DNA of 43,567 nt from Treponema sp. (GCA_017525605.1 JAFXSM010000046.1:1-43567), one strand, 5' to 3'. Shown: positions 1 through 6,885, numbered from the stretch's first letter. The notes: generated from the sequence alone by a model not told the origin. Program-made: numbers and translations.

Positions 1-290
1 AAATCCTGATTTTCAACCAGCCCAAGATTCAGAGCCATTTCACGAGCCTGTAATAATTTATTTAGATTTTTTGCTTCACAGATTGTTTTTGTAATGCGGC
101 CGTTCAAATAGTCGTCATATATCTCGCGGTCTAAATCAAAAGAGACGTGAACTCTTCCATCCTGTTCCATAAGATTTCTTTTGATAAGCCATATCCAGTA
201 TCCCTCTGCACCATGCGCAACCATTGCCCCGAGCTTTCCTGCAGAGAGATGTAAATCTTTTCTGATGATAAATAATCTTCGCATTCCCAT
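1..290 (-). CDS. Pth2-like peptidyl-tRNA hydrolase, 3' end cut by window edge
   Basis: The reading frame starts at ATG 290 (M-G-M-R-R-L-F-I-I-R-K-D-L) and is still open at base 1, giving about 96 residues. The opening beta strand followed by RKDLHLSAGKLGAMVAHGAE matches the N-terminus of the archaeal/eukaryotic-type peptidyl-tRNA hydrolase Pth2 (strand, then a basic residue and Asp, then GK-x-(A/G)-A-x-x-x-H). The later TKTICEAKNLNKLLQA segment also fits that fold. Pth2 enzymes release the peptide from peptidyl-tRNA. An AGGAA about 10 nt upstream supports ATG 290; ATG 284 is an in-frame alternative. The stop of the XRE gene lies 42 nt upstream on the same strand, so the two could be cotranscribed. 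A Pth2 in an accessory stretch is unusual in bacteria, where Pth1 is the housekeeping enzyme; phage-borne copies are one explanation. Family call is from motif pattern only. Confidence 0.65.
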   Translation of the reverse strand, partial: MGMRRLFIIRKDLHLSAGKLGAMVAHGAEGYWIWLIKRNLMEQDGRVHVSFDLDREIYDDYLNGRITKTICEAKNLNKLLQAREMALNLGLVENQD

Positions 291-332
291 AAAGCTTTTT
301 TCCTTTTGAACTGGTGACAAATTGTGACCGGT

Positions 333-752
333 TCATATTTCAAGCTCTTCCCGAATCTCTTTCATAGTCTCTTGAAAATTCCGAACTCTACCTTCCTCAA
401 TATCAGCCAGTCCTTCAAGCAAGTGATTTACTAGAGTTCTATAAGTTCTATATTCAGGAGTATTTTCGTGCACCTGCAAATCAGAAAAATCAACTTGCTT
501 CAGAACATACAAATCCTCAACATGGCATTTATAAAGTTTCGACAAAATATCAAAGTTTTCGATGCATGGAATATTCTTACACTTTTCATTTTCCCAGGCG
601 TAAATTGCCACCGGCGTCTCGAATCCAAATATTTCCTGCAGCTGCTTTACGCTATATCCATTTTTATTTCGCAGTTCTTTTAGGAGTCTTGAAGTTGCCG
701 GTATATCAACGACGGTTCGTTTTGTTGGTTTAATTGAATATGAATATTCCAT
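333..752 (-). CDS. XRE-family helix-turn-helix regulator with antitoxin-like tail
   Basis: About 139 residues. Residues 20-80 form a Cro/C1-type helix-turn-helix: a helix (SRLLKELRNKNGYSVKQLQ), a turn at the FGFETPVAIYAWENEK recognition region, and a third helix ending VEDLYVL. The C-terminal 40 residues (LEGLADIEEGRVRNFQETMK) resemble the short tail of RelB/ParD-like antitoxins, so it may autoregulate and neutralise a partner, but no partner toxin is obvious unless it is the Pth2-like neighbour. The frame can also start at GTG 758; ATG 752 is preferred, though neither has a clear Shine-Dalgarno. It is divergent from the AlbA_2 gene across about 118 bp containing a palindrome and repeats that are natural operator candidates. 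DNA binding is established for the family; regulation of these neighbours is inference. Confidence 0.75.
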   Translation of the reverse strand: MEYSYSIKPTKRTVVDIPATSRLLKELRNKNGYSVKQLQEIFGFETPVAIYAWENEKCKNIPCIENFDILSKLYKCHVEDLYVLKQVDFSDLQVHENTPEYRTYRTLVNHLLEGLADIEEGRVRNFQETMKEIREELEI

Positions 753-783
753 ACGCACATTATAAAAGGAATCTGCAGAAAGA

Positions 784-797
784 AACAGTAAACTGTT
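784..797. promoter_or_regulatory. Perfect palindrome, candidate XRE operator
   Basis: AACAGTAAACTGTT is a perfect 6-2-6 inverted repeat, 32 bp upstream of the XRE start codon and inside the divergent intergenic region. Cro/C1-type regulators commonly bind such dyads next to their own promoter. Binding is inferred from position and symmetry only. Confidence 0.4.
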
Positions 798-810
798 AGT
801 TTAAAAATTA

Positions 811-854
811 CTTCAAAGACATTGAAGTTGACTTTGAAGTGACTTTGAACCTAC
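811..854. promoter_or_regulatory. 11-bp direct repeats and dyad upstream of AlbA_2 gene
   Basis: Three imperfect 11-bp units follow one another without gaps: TTGAAGTTGAC (822-832), TTTGAAGTGAC (833-843) and TTTGAACCTAC (844-854). The first also forms a dyad with CTTCAA at 811-816. An 11-bp period places the units on the same DNA face, as expected for an array of regulator sites. The array ends two bases before the AGGAGG (856-861) of the downstream gene, so binding there would block transcription start or elongation. The regulator is unknown; the divergent XRE protein is the obvious candidate. Confidence 0.4.
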
Positions 855-870
855 CAGGAGGAATCGTGTT

Positions 871-2310
871 ATGCTTCTCGATGATATTATGAAAATCACA
901 GCAATGGAAAGTATAAATTTTGAATGTAAATCTCGCTTAAATCGAGATGATACAGAAGGATGGCTTAAAACCATAGCAGGCTTTTCAAATGCAGAAGGAG
1001 GTTCATTTTTTATTGGTGTTGAAGATAAATCAAATAAACTTATAGGCTTCACGCGCAAAGAAGCTGATAATGAACGCAATTTCTTTAATAACCAAGTAAA
1101 TGAACATGTTTTTCCTCGTCCAACCTACAAGATTTCTTTTATCAGTTACCATATTCATGACAAGGAACTTTTTATAATCAGAGTTGATGTTTCTGAATCT
1201 CCAATAAAACCGATAATCTTGAAGTTCAAAAATGTTCCTTCAATTTATATGCGTCGTGAAGGTTTCACAAATGGTGCAACTTACGAAGAAATAATTGCAA
1301 TGAGTATAAAAAGCCATAATACAAAGTTTGATGTGCTTGATTCTGGTTTTGAATACAAGCGTGAAAACTTTACAAAGTTGCTTTCATTTTACAGTGAACA
1401 TAATTCGGGCAAGGAATTAACTGACAAAGCATTGCAATCAATGGGATTCTTTACAAATGATAAAATCTTAAAGAATGGAGCCGTTCTATTTTCTGATGAT
1501 TATTCTGGAGAAAGAACACAAATTCAATGTTCTCTTTTTGCAGGTTTTACTAAAGGTAGCGAGAGAATTATTACAATTAACAGATTTAGTGGAAACCTTA
1601 TAGATTCTATAAATTTCATAATGGAATTTGTAAACCTGCGTATGAATCATGCAATGGTAAAACTCCCGGATTCAAGAATTAATTTAGATGCATACCCAAA
1701 ACGCGCACTTTTTGAAGGAGTAATCAATGCCTTGGCTCATAGAGATTATTTTCTAGAAGGTACACAAATTCAGATTGATATGTTTAAAGATAGAATGGAA
1801 ATTTCTTCACCAGGAAGTTTTTATCAGGGTGAAAAAATTTCAAAGACTTATGATCTATCCAATATTATTTCAATGCGCCGAAATGAATTAATTTGTAAAG
1901 TTTTTGTAAAATGCAATGTAATGGAAGCTGCCGGAACCGGATTCGATAAAATTGTTTCAGATTATGCAGATGCAGACGAAAATCATAAACCATATATTTT
2001 CTCATCATCAGATCATTTTACACTCGTTCTTCCAGATTTAACCTATTCTTTAGGTATTAAGAATGACAGCATTCCAGCAATTGATGTTTTGCCAGCGCCT
2101 CCAGTTTCCGAGCATGATGAAAAAATCCTTGCCTTTTGCTGTAATGCACCTCGAAAAGCAAGTGAAATAGCAAACTATCTTGGAATTTCAGATTCTACAT
2201 ATTTCAGAACAAAAATACTTGATGCTTTAGTAAGTTCGGGTTATTTAACACTGAATAAACAGGGAAACGCCAAAACTTATAAGACTGATTTAGAAAAAGT
2301 AAAGCTTTAA
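871..2310 (+). CDS. AlbA_2 (Schlafen-like) DNA-binding protein, COG2865 type
   Basis: 479 residues with an excellent AGGAGG 9 nt before the ATG. Residues 10-130 are an AlbA_2/divergent AAA-4 domain: the opening ESINFECKSRLN is the characteristic E-x-x-x-x-E-x-K motif, followed by KTIAGFSNAEGGSFFIGVED. The middle third contains a GHKL-like ATPase core typical of COG2865 (RecG-related transcriptional regulators): PKRALFEGVINALAHRDY, then EISSPGSF, then AAGTGFDKIV. The last 75 residues form a winged helix (ILAFCCNAPRKASEIANYLG). Proteins of this architecture are regulators or accessory defence-associated factors; the real substrate is generally unknown. Flanked by repeats upstream and a tRNA-like relic downstream, it looks part of a mobile or variable segment. 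Family assignment is firm, function is not. Confidence 0.85.
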   Translation: MLLDDIMKITAMESINFECKSRLNRDDTEGWLKTIAGFSNAEGGSFFIGVEDKSNKLIGFTRKEADNERNFFNNQVNEHVFPRPTYKISFISYHIHDKELFIIRVDVSESPIKPIILKFKNVPSIYMRREGFTNGATYEEIIAMSIKSHNTKFDVLDSGFEYKRENFTKLLSFYSEHNSGKELTDKALQSMGFFTNDKILKNGAVLFSDDYSGERTQIQCSLFAGFTKGSERIITINRFSGNLIDSINFIMEFVNLRMNHAMVKLPDSRINLDAYPKRALFEGVINALAHRDYFLEGTQIQIDMFKDRMEISSPGSFYQGEKISKTYDLSNIISMRRNELICKVFVKCNVMEAAGTGFDKIVSDYADADENHKPYIFSSSDHFTLVLPDLTYSLGIKNDSIPAIDVLPAPPVSEHDEKILAFCCNAPRKASEIANYLGISDSTYFRTKILDALVSSGYLTLNKQGNAKTYKTDLEKVKL

Positions 2311-2463
2311 TGTTTTTTCGCACATACAAAGTCGATTCGTTTTTGAAAGTTCAATTAGATACTAATTTAAAACCTTCAGGCACTCAGCCCGAAGGCCGAC
2401 AATTTAAACCAAAACTCTAACTTAAACTCAATTTTAAACTGAAATTTTCTGTTGCAATCTGTG

Positions 2464-2493
2464 TTGTTTTTTAGAAAAAATGTGATGTATAAT
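2464..2493 (+). promoter_or_regulatory. Sigma-70 promoter before tRNA-like relic
   Basis: TTGTTT (2464-2469), an 18-bp spacer and a perfect TATAAT (2488-2493). It sits about 40 bp before the tRNA-like segment, and a strong terminator follows at 2600, so a short transcript of roughly 120 nt would be made. Read from sequence only. Confidence 0.5.
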
Positions 2494-2530
2494 GCAGAAA
2501 ATGCAGCATTCTGAAGGGATTTGATACTAA

Positions 2531-2590
2531 CGGGGACTATTTTGACTTTCTAATACCCCGGAGGCCGCAGGTTCGAGCCCTACCCCAGCT
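2531..2590 (+). pseudogene. tRNA-like 3' half, probably a relic or att remnant
   Basis: This stretch carries a tRNA-like T arm: GCAGG (2567-2571), the loop TTCGAGC (2572-2578) and CCTAC (2579-2583), with four of five pairs intact. Seven bases follow that could be an acceptor strand (CCCAGCT). Before it, CGGGG (2531-2535) and CCCCG (2556-2560) form a 5-bp stem in the anticodon-arm position, but its loop is 20 nt instead of 7 and no matching 5' acceptor strand (AGCTGGG) or D arm is present. A functional tRNA is therefore unlikely. Partial tRNA 3' ends with the native terminator attached are typical scars of tRNA-targeted integration. Alternatively it is a small RNA with tRNA-like features. The intergenic DNA from 2311 to 2463 shows nothing else I can interpret. 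Confidence 0.35.
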
Positions 2591-2599
2591 ATAACAGAC

Positions 2600-2623
2600 C
2601 ACTCAAGCCTTGAGTGTTTTTTT
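2600..2623 (+). terminator. Intrinsic terminator after tRNA-like segment
   Basis: CACTCAA, loop GCC, TTGAGTG (2600-2616), then seven T residues. The arms are perfectly complementary. It closes the transcript begun by the promoter at 2464-2493. Confidence 0.75.
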
Positions 2624-2687
2624 GTTTTTATTGGAAATGTCGGGAAATGTTTTGAATTATCCAGCCAAAAATATCCTTCTTATCCAC

Positions 2688-2732
2688 TTTTACTACCAAT
2701 TAACACCTTTATTTTTGGTGGTAAAAGGTGTT
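2688..2732 (+). repeat. Two overlapping, mutually exclusive inverted repeats
   Basis: TTTTACTACCAA (2688-2699) can pair with TTGGTGGTAAAA (2715-2726) with one G-U pair, while AACACCTTT (2702-2710) can pair with AAAGGTGTT (2724-2732). The 3' arms overlap at 2724-2726, so only one hairpin can form at a time. The structure lies just before the start codon at 2755. It could be an operator or a leader switch for the downstream gene; no regulator is identified. Confidence 0.35.
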
Positions 2733-2754
2733 AAATATCTGTAAGAGTTTTACT

Positions 2755-4569
2755 ATGGCAGATATAATCGAATTAGAAGAACAGATTTCAAAACTTCCTA
2801 TTGGATACATTACAGAAAAAGTTATAAACGAAAAAAAATATTACTGTCAGCAGTGGAAAGAAAACGGAAAGTCAAAAAGCCGCTATATTTCCGAAGATGA
2901 AGCAAATACTCTCAAACCTCAGATTGAAGAAAGAAAAAAACTTCAGAAAGAATTGAAAGCATTAAAAAAGACTTTGCCTGCTCCAGTTACGAAATCAACA
3001 AAAGAAGAACTCCCCGAACCTGACTTCAAAATGCCAGCCCTCTATGGTGAAGCTCTTTTGAAGATGGCTCAGACAGCGAGCCAGTACGAACGTAGAGACT
3101 GTTTTTCAAAGATTCAGGACTTCTTGAAGACTCCTGCGGCTGATAAAGTTTGTCTTGTTTTTGGTCTCCGCAGAACTGGAAAAACAACACTCCTGAAGCA
3201 GCTTGTCCTTGCCATGAATGAAGAAGAACAAAAATCAGCCATATACATTAAAGCCTCTACAGAAAATACAATTGAAGAATTGAATGCCGACTTAAAGCTT
3301 GCGAACAAACTCAAATATAAATATGTCCTTATTGATGAAATCACACTTATAGAAAAGTTCATAGACAATGCAGCCCTCCTTTCGGACGTGTATGCAGTTT
3401 AGGGAATGAAAATTGTTTTGTCCGGTACAGATTCTCTGGGTTTCTGGTTTGCTCAGAATGAAGAACTTTATGACCGTGCTGTTACAATTCACACAACTTT
3501 TGTTCCTTTCCGCGAATATTCAAGACTTTTGAAAATCGATGATATAGACGAGTATATCCGTTATGGTGGAACTCTGAAGGCTGGAGAAACGAATTTTGAG
3601 AATAGCGATGCCAATGCTTTCGACGCATCTTTCCGTACTGATGAATCCACACGCCGTTACATCGACACTGCTATTGCGCAGAATATTCAGCATTCCCTTA
3701 AATGCTATGACAGGGGAAATCATTTCCGCAACCTGATTGACCTGTACAAAAAGGATGAGCTCACAAATGCCATCAACAGAATTATCGAAGATATGAATCA
3801 GGCTTTTACTGTTGATGTTATCACACGAGACTTCAAATCCAGCGATTTAAGCTCAGCAAAAGACCTTCTCCGCCGTGAAAAAGATGAAACAAAGCGCACT
3901 GATTTTCTGGATTCTTTTGATGCAAACGAAGTTACAAAAAAGCTTATGGAAATCCTTAAAATCCGCAACAAGGAAAGGCAGGCCATAGAAATCGAAGATG
4001 TTCATGTTAAGGAGATTACCGAATACTTAAAGGCTCTGGATTTACTCGAAATCGTTTACACAGAGAACATTCCTATCAGCAACAAAAAGCAGGAACGGAT
4101 TATTTTTACCCAGAGCGGAATGCGATTCTGTCAGGCTCAGGTGCTTGTTTACTCTTTAATGCAGGATGAAGTTTTCGGATCTTTGACAGGAGAATTACGC
4201 GATATTATAACGGATAAAATTCTTGAAGATGTCCGCGGACGAATGCTTGAAGATATTGTCTTTCTGGAAACAAAGCGTGCCTACGGTTCAAAGCGAAATG
4301 TTTTTAAGCTCAAATTTGCTTCCGGCGAATTTGATATGGTCATTCAAGACAAGACAAAAAAACAATGCGAGATTTTTGAAATCAAACACAGCAAGGAACT
4401 TTTCCCGGCTCAGTACCGTCATATTAATGATGAAGAAAAAATCTCTCTTACTGAAGCTCAATTCGGAAAGGTTGTTCGAAGATGCGTACTCTATCGCGGA
4501 GAATCAGAGATGCTGGAAAACGGCGTTGAGTACAAGAACGTGGAAGAGTTTTTGAAAGGGTTGAAGTGA
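2755..4569 (+). pseudogene. AAA (DUF4143-type) ATPase split by an in-frame TAG
   Basis: One continuous frame encodes a roughly 604-residue ATPase interrupted at codon 3400-3402 (TAG). Before the stop come a short lysine-rich N-terminal domain (YITEKVINEKKYYCQQWKEN), then Walker A GLRRTGKTT (near 3160-3190) and Walker B-like YKYVLIDEITL. After it comes MKIVLSGTDSLGFWF, the sensor strand that normally follows directly, then the DUF4143-like C-terminal part with a nuclease-fold-like GEFDMVIQDK...EIFEIKH. The sequence around the stop reads A-V-TAG-G-M-K-I, so a single CAG to TAG change explains it. ATG 2755 is preferred over ATG 2728 because it begins the usual N-terminal domain. Restart at ATG 3406 would lack the ATP site. 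Such ATPases are common accessory genes of uncertain role. Either a recent pseudogene or a suppressed stop. Confidence 0.75.
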
Positions 4570-4638
4570 TTTTCTAAAATTCTAAATCGAAAAATTGGTA
4601 AATTAGCAAATGAAAGCACCTCGAAGCATAAAAACTAA

Positions 4639-4682
4639 ACCTGTTCGGAAACATCAGTTTCTGAACAGGTCTATTTATTTTC
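4639..4682. terminator. Bidirectional terminator between convergent genes
   Basis: ACCTGTTC-G-GAAAC, loop ATCA, GTTTC-T-GAACAGGT (4639-4670): 13 paired bases with one mismatch, with T-rich flanks on both strands. It serves the ATPase relic on the plus strand and the small ORF ending at 4671 on the minus strand. Confidence 0.75.
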
Positions 4683-5021
4683 CTTGAAAATCCGTAACTT
4701 TTGCGCCATCATAGTTTCCGTGAAACATCGTGTTCTGAATTCCATTCTTGTTTTTCTTCTCTTGTTTTCCGCACACATCGGAACAGATGTCCGCACTGCG
4801 CTGTTCGACGAGAGCGATGACATAAAAATCGTCACGACGCACACCTCATCGCAGGAAATATCGCCTGCACTTTTCAGCGAATCAAGAATCATCGAGCAGA
4901 GCGTTGTCCGCTCGCAAAGAAAATCGGGAGTCTCATTCCACTTTGAGAACAACGTTTTCCTCACGGAAAAATCGTCATACACGGAAGCGACAAAGACATT
5001 CCGCCGGAATCCGATTTCCAC
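4671..5021 (-). CDS. Hypothetical protein, 116 aa, possibly a gene fragment
   Basis: I do not recognise this protein. The start would be GTG 5021 with AGGA 7 nt upstream, and the stop abuts the bidirectional terminator. The minus strand is preferred over the overlapping plus frame because its codons look like those of neighbouring genes and its end is terminator-linked. The N-terminal half is mixed (VFVASVYDDFSVRKTLFSKW); the last 45 residues are rich in Arg, Lys, Met and Cys and look like out-of-frame or degraded sequence. No signal peptide, membrane segment or known motif is visible. The frame stays open a little upstream of the GTG, so it may be the tail of a decayed longer gene. Confidence 0.35.
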   Translation of the reverse strand: MEIGFRRNVFVASVYDDFSVRKTLFSKWNETPDFLCERTTLCSMILDSLKSAGDISCDEVCVVTIFMSSLSSNSAVRTSVPMCAENKRRKTRMEFRTRCFTETMMAQKLRIFKENK

Positions 5022-5148
5022 GAGAGTCCTGCTTCTCCCAAAATCAATTCAGAACGTCATTTTCCTTCAGACAGTCATTTAGGATTTCTTCCATTATTTA
5101 TCCCATTCTTACATTTTAATTTTCTCATTTTTAGTGAAGGTTATTTTC

Positions 5149-5217
5149 ATGGCAGTAGTCGTTTTGATTGGCATTTTTGTCATCATGACAGTATTGTGCG
5201 TCATTCTGTTCAGATGA
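5149..5217 (+). CDS. 22-aa single-span membrane peptide
   Basis: ATG 5149 has AAGG 8 nt upstream and encodes 22 residues that are almost entirely hydrophobic (MAVVVLIGIFVIMTVLCVIL) and end in Phe-Arg. Its TGA overlaps the ATG of the next gene as ATGA, a classic translational-coupling arrangement. The peptide could be a membrane toxin, a small regulatory subunit or an anchor for the next protein; the sequence does not decide. The strong spacing and overlap argue that it is translated. Confidence 0.5.
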   Translation: MAVVVLIGIFVIMTVLCVILFR

Positions 5218-5618
5218 CGCGTATCTACAGGAATCTTATGAAAAATTTCTGCACCGCTGAAGAATTCTCATCAACAGAAAGAGAAGAAGTATTCGAAGAG
5301 ATTTTGTGTCTTATCGACAAAAAAACGCTCGTCAATAAAAACCTTGTCCTTTCCGACATTCGCTCTTACGAGCACGCGAAAGGCGGAAAGTTCGCATCTT
5401 TCGGCTCGATTTTCGTTCACACGGCAAAGACAGCCGGCGTAAACGGATTTTGTATGTCAGGTGGGATTTTCGGAAGCAAAATTGAACTCCTGATTCTTTG
5501 GGACGAAATTTCGGAGCACAGGCTAACGAAGCTTTCTGAAATTGCAAATTCGCTCTCAAAATTTGAGGAGTCAGAAAAATCGTTGGAAGAGATTATCTCT
5601 TTCCTGAAAAAAATTTAG
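5214..5618 (+). CDS. Hypothetical cytosolic protein, 134 aa, coupled to a membrane peptide
   Basis: The ATG at 5214 overlaps the stop of the 22-aa peptide (ATGA), so it is preferred over the longer frame start at 5196. The protein has an acidic helical N-terminal half (EEFSSTEREEVFEEILCLID), a central mixed alpha/beta part with Gly-rich strands (AKTAGVNGFCMSGGIFGSKI, then ELLILWDEI) and a helical, acidic C-terminus. There is no signal peptide or membrane span. I do not recognise the family. The context of two tiny hydrophobic proteins on either side suggests a small membrane-associated module, and the short-gene architecture resembles toxin-antitoxin or peptide-regulated loci, but that is conjecture. 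Confidence 0.6.
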   Translation: MTRIYRNLMKNFCTAEEFSSTEREEVFEEILCLIDKKTLVNKNLVLSDIRSYEHAKGGKFASFGSIFVHTAKTAGVNGFCMSGGIFGSKIELLILWDEISEHRLTKLSEIANSLSKFEESEKSLEEIISFLKKI

Positions 5619-5621
5619 CCG

Positions 5622-5642
5622 CATCCTTTTCAGGATGTTTTT
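5622..5642 (+). terminator. Short hairpin with T-run between the 134-aa and 45-aa genes
   Basis: CATCCT, loop TTTC, AGGATG (5622-5637), then TTTTT. Six base pairs make it a weak or partial terminator, which could lower expression of the downstream 45-aa membrane protein relative to the upstream genes. Confidence 0.5.
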
Positions 5643-5655
5643 ATGTGAGGTTTAT

Positions 5656-5793
5656 ATGTTTAGTCTTATTATAGTTGTTTCTATCGTCGCTGGTTCCGCT
5701 TTTTTCTCAATTCTTTCGATTGCAATCGACAATCTCGGAGACAAATGCATCGAATTGATTGACAAAAAACGCGCAGCGAAAACGGCAAAATAA
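5656..5793 (+). CDS. 45-aa small membrane protein
   Basis: ATG 5656 has GAGG 5 nt upstream. Residues 2-25 form one hydrophobic span (LIIVVSIVAGSAFFSILSIA), followed by a charged tail (DNLGDKCIELIDKKRAAKTAK) with strong net positive charge at the end, predicting an N-out/C-in single-pass protein. It is the third gene of the small cluster and is separated from the 134-aa gene by a weak terminator hairpin. I do not recognise it. Its size and form fit small membrane modulators or type I-like toxins; nothing in the sequence proves either. Confidence 0.5.
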   Translation: MFSLIIVVSIVAGSAFFSILSIAIDNLGDKCIELIDKKRAAKTAK

Positions 5794-5819
5794 TTTTTTT
5801 TTTGCAACCAGCATAGAAA

Positions 5820-5894
5820 ACAAACGGATTTGTTCGCGATTAACATCGCTCACTCTTAAAAGTGAAGGTGTTAGCCCTGAACAAATCCGTTTGT
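5820..5894. repeat. Cloverleaf-like structured inverted repeat (16-bp perfect stem)
   Basis: ACAAACGGATTTGTTC (5820-5835) is the exact reverse complement of 5879-5894. The 43 nt between them divide with no leftover bases into GCGAT-taac-ATCGC (5836-5849), TCACT-cttaaa-AGTGA (5850-5865) and AGG-tgttagc-CCT (5866-5878), so the whole can fold as a four-way junction. No ORF covers it. Candidates are a structured RNA, a recombination site or the end of a small mobile element. A terminator follows immediately, which favours an RNA or the tail of the upstream transcript. Confidence 0.55.
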
Positions 5895-5901
5895 CTTAAA
5901 A

Positions 5902-5930
5902 AAAGACCTTCCTCATTAAGGAAAGTCTTT
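5902..5930. terminator. Bidirectional terminator
   Basis: AAAGAC-C-TTCCT, loop CATTA, AGGAA-A-GTCTTT: 11 pairs with one mismatch. On the minus strand the stem is followed by TTTTTTT, a strong terminator for the dut-side transcript. On the plus strand the tail is weaker (TTTTGTC). Confidence 0.7.
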
Positions 5931-5953
5931 TGTCAAAAAGCGTTTAAGCTATT

Positions 5954-6130
5954 TTATTTTCCCTGCCACAGAGCCTTGAAGAAAGAGGCCAGCCAGGCGT
6001 GCGCCGAGCTCAGCCTCCAGACGTGCTTATAATACAGATAGAGGGCGCGGACGTGGCGAGCGAACGAATCCAGACGAGAACCTTTGTATTTTTGGGAGAG
6101 TCGTTTCTTGAGATTTTCGATTGACTTCAT
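5954..6130 (-). CDS. Small basic aromatic-rich protein, 58 aa, downstream of dut
   Basis: The frame runs from ATG 6130 (MKSIENLKKRLSQKYKG) to a stop 24 nt before a strong minus-strand terminator. TTG 6136 is an alternative start; no good Shine-Dalgarno is present for either. The protein is strongly basic and its second half is rich in Trp, His and Tyr (YLYYKHVWRLSSAHAWLASF), with no obvious membrane span. It follows dut by 27 nt in the same direction and is probably cotranscribed. I do not recognise it. The terminator placement is the main support for it being a gene. Confidence 0.42.
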   Translation of the reverse strand: MKSIENLKKRLSQKYKGSRLDSFARHVRALYLYYKHVWRLSSAHAWLASFFKALWQGK

Positions 6131-6157
6131 CTTCAAAAATTCAGCCGACGGACAGGA

Positions 6158-6598
6158 CTATCTTCCAGTGGAACCGAAGCCGCCGAAACCACGCTCCGTC
6201 TCATCGAGGGCAGCCACCGGAACGAATTTTCCAAGAGTGACGGGCGCGACCACGAGCTGCGCGATTCTATCTCCGTTCTTCACGACGAAATCTTCGCTTC
6301 CGAGGTTCACCAGAATCACCTTCACTTCGCCCCTGTAGTCGGAATCGATTGTGCCCGGAGTGTTTAAAACAGTCACTCCGTTTTTTGCGGCCAAACCTGA
6401 ACGCGGCCGCACCTGGATTTCAAAGCCCTCTGGAATCGAAAAAGAAAGCCCAGTGGGAATCATCGCCCGCATTCCGCTTTTTATCGTTACATCTTCGGTC
6501 AAAAAAGCGCAGACATCGCATCCTGCCGCCCCAGCCGTCTTGTACTCAGGGATTTTCGCCCCTTTTTGGGCGACGCATTTTATTTCTACTGTGTTCAT
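6158..6598 (-). CDS. dut: dUTP diphosphatase
   Basis: 146 residues, the normal length of the trimeric enzyme. It hydrolyses dUTP to dUMP and pyrophosphate, keeping uracil out of DNA and supplying dTMP synthesis. All five conserved motifs are present in order: [34 protein letters not shown] (with the catalytic Asp), GDRIAQLVV and the C-terminal [10 protein letters not shown] loop that closes over the nucleotide. The ATG at 6598 has no Shine-Dalgarno, and a TATAAT box ends only 6 nt upstream, so the message is probably leaderless or nearly so. A small basic ORF follows. It is a normal housekeeping gene set among decayed accessory sequences. Confidence 0.97.
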   Translation of the reverse strand: MNTVEIKCVAQKGAKIPEYKTAGAAGCDVCAFLTEDVTIKSGMRAMIPTGLSFSIPEGFEIQVRPRSGLAAKNGVTVLNTPGTIDSDYRGEVKVILVNLGSEDFVVKNGDRIAQLVVAPVTLGKFVPVAALDETERGFGGFGSTGR

Positions 6599-6604
6599 GC
6601 GGAA

Positions 6605-6610
6605 ATTATA
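6605..6610 (-). promoter_or_regulatory. -10 box of dut, implying a near-leaderless transcript
   Basis: TATAAT on the minus strand, 6 nt before the dut ATG, with GTTTCA 16 nt further upstream as a weak -35. Transcription would begin at or about the start codon. Confidence 0.45.
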
Positions 6611-6672
6611 GCGGAAAAGCCGAGGCTGAAACAGAGAGAAAGCAGAGAGGAAAGAAGGGTCGAAAAAAACGA

Positions 6673-6867
6673 TTATGGCTTCAGAAATCGCTCAGCGATT
6701 TCAATTTCAAAGCCAGATTCTTTGTAGCTCGCAGCGACTTCATCATAAAAACGCGAAAGCTTTTCGCTCCAGTTAAGATTCTGCGCCTCATGAAGCGCAT
6801 CCTCCACAGCCTCGTCAAAATCAAGACCGTTTCCGATTGGCTTTGCATCGATGAAAGCCGCGAGCAA
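6673..6867 (-). CDS. Small acidic hypothetical protein, 64 aa
   Basis: TTG 6867 has AGGGG 7 nt upstream, a good ribosome site for a weak start codon. The protein is acidic and helical ([20 protein letters not shown]), ending [15 protein letters not shown], with no membrane span or known motif. It lies in the same frame as the 38-codon ORF just upstream (6886-7002), separated from it by one TGA, so the two may be remains of one longer gene. The surrounding 0.7 kb contains transposase relics. I do not recognise it. Confidence 0.4.
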   Translation of the reverse strand: MLAAFIDAKPIGNGLDFDEAVEDALHEAQNLNWSEKLSRFYDEVAASYKESGFEIEIAERFLKP

Positions 6868-6885
6868 ATCATATCCCCTTATGAC

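Noticed and set aside
2531..2590. Functional tRNA gene
   Set aside because: There is no 5' acceptor strand or D arm, and the anticodon-position loop is 20 nt.
4684..5082. 132-codon plus-strand ORF with a hydrophobic N-terminus
   Set aside because: It overlaps the minus-strand 116-aa frame, which has a ribosome site and terminator; the signal-like start seems accidental.
5820..5894. Integron attC site (chromosomal integrons occur in treponemes)
   Set aside because: The RYYYAAC and GTTRRRY boxes are not at the ends of the element and no integrase is present.
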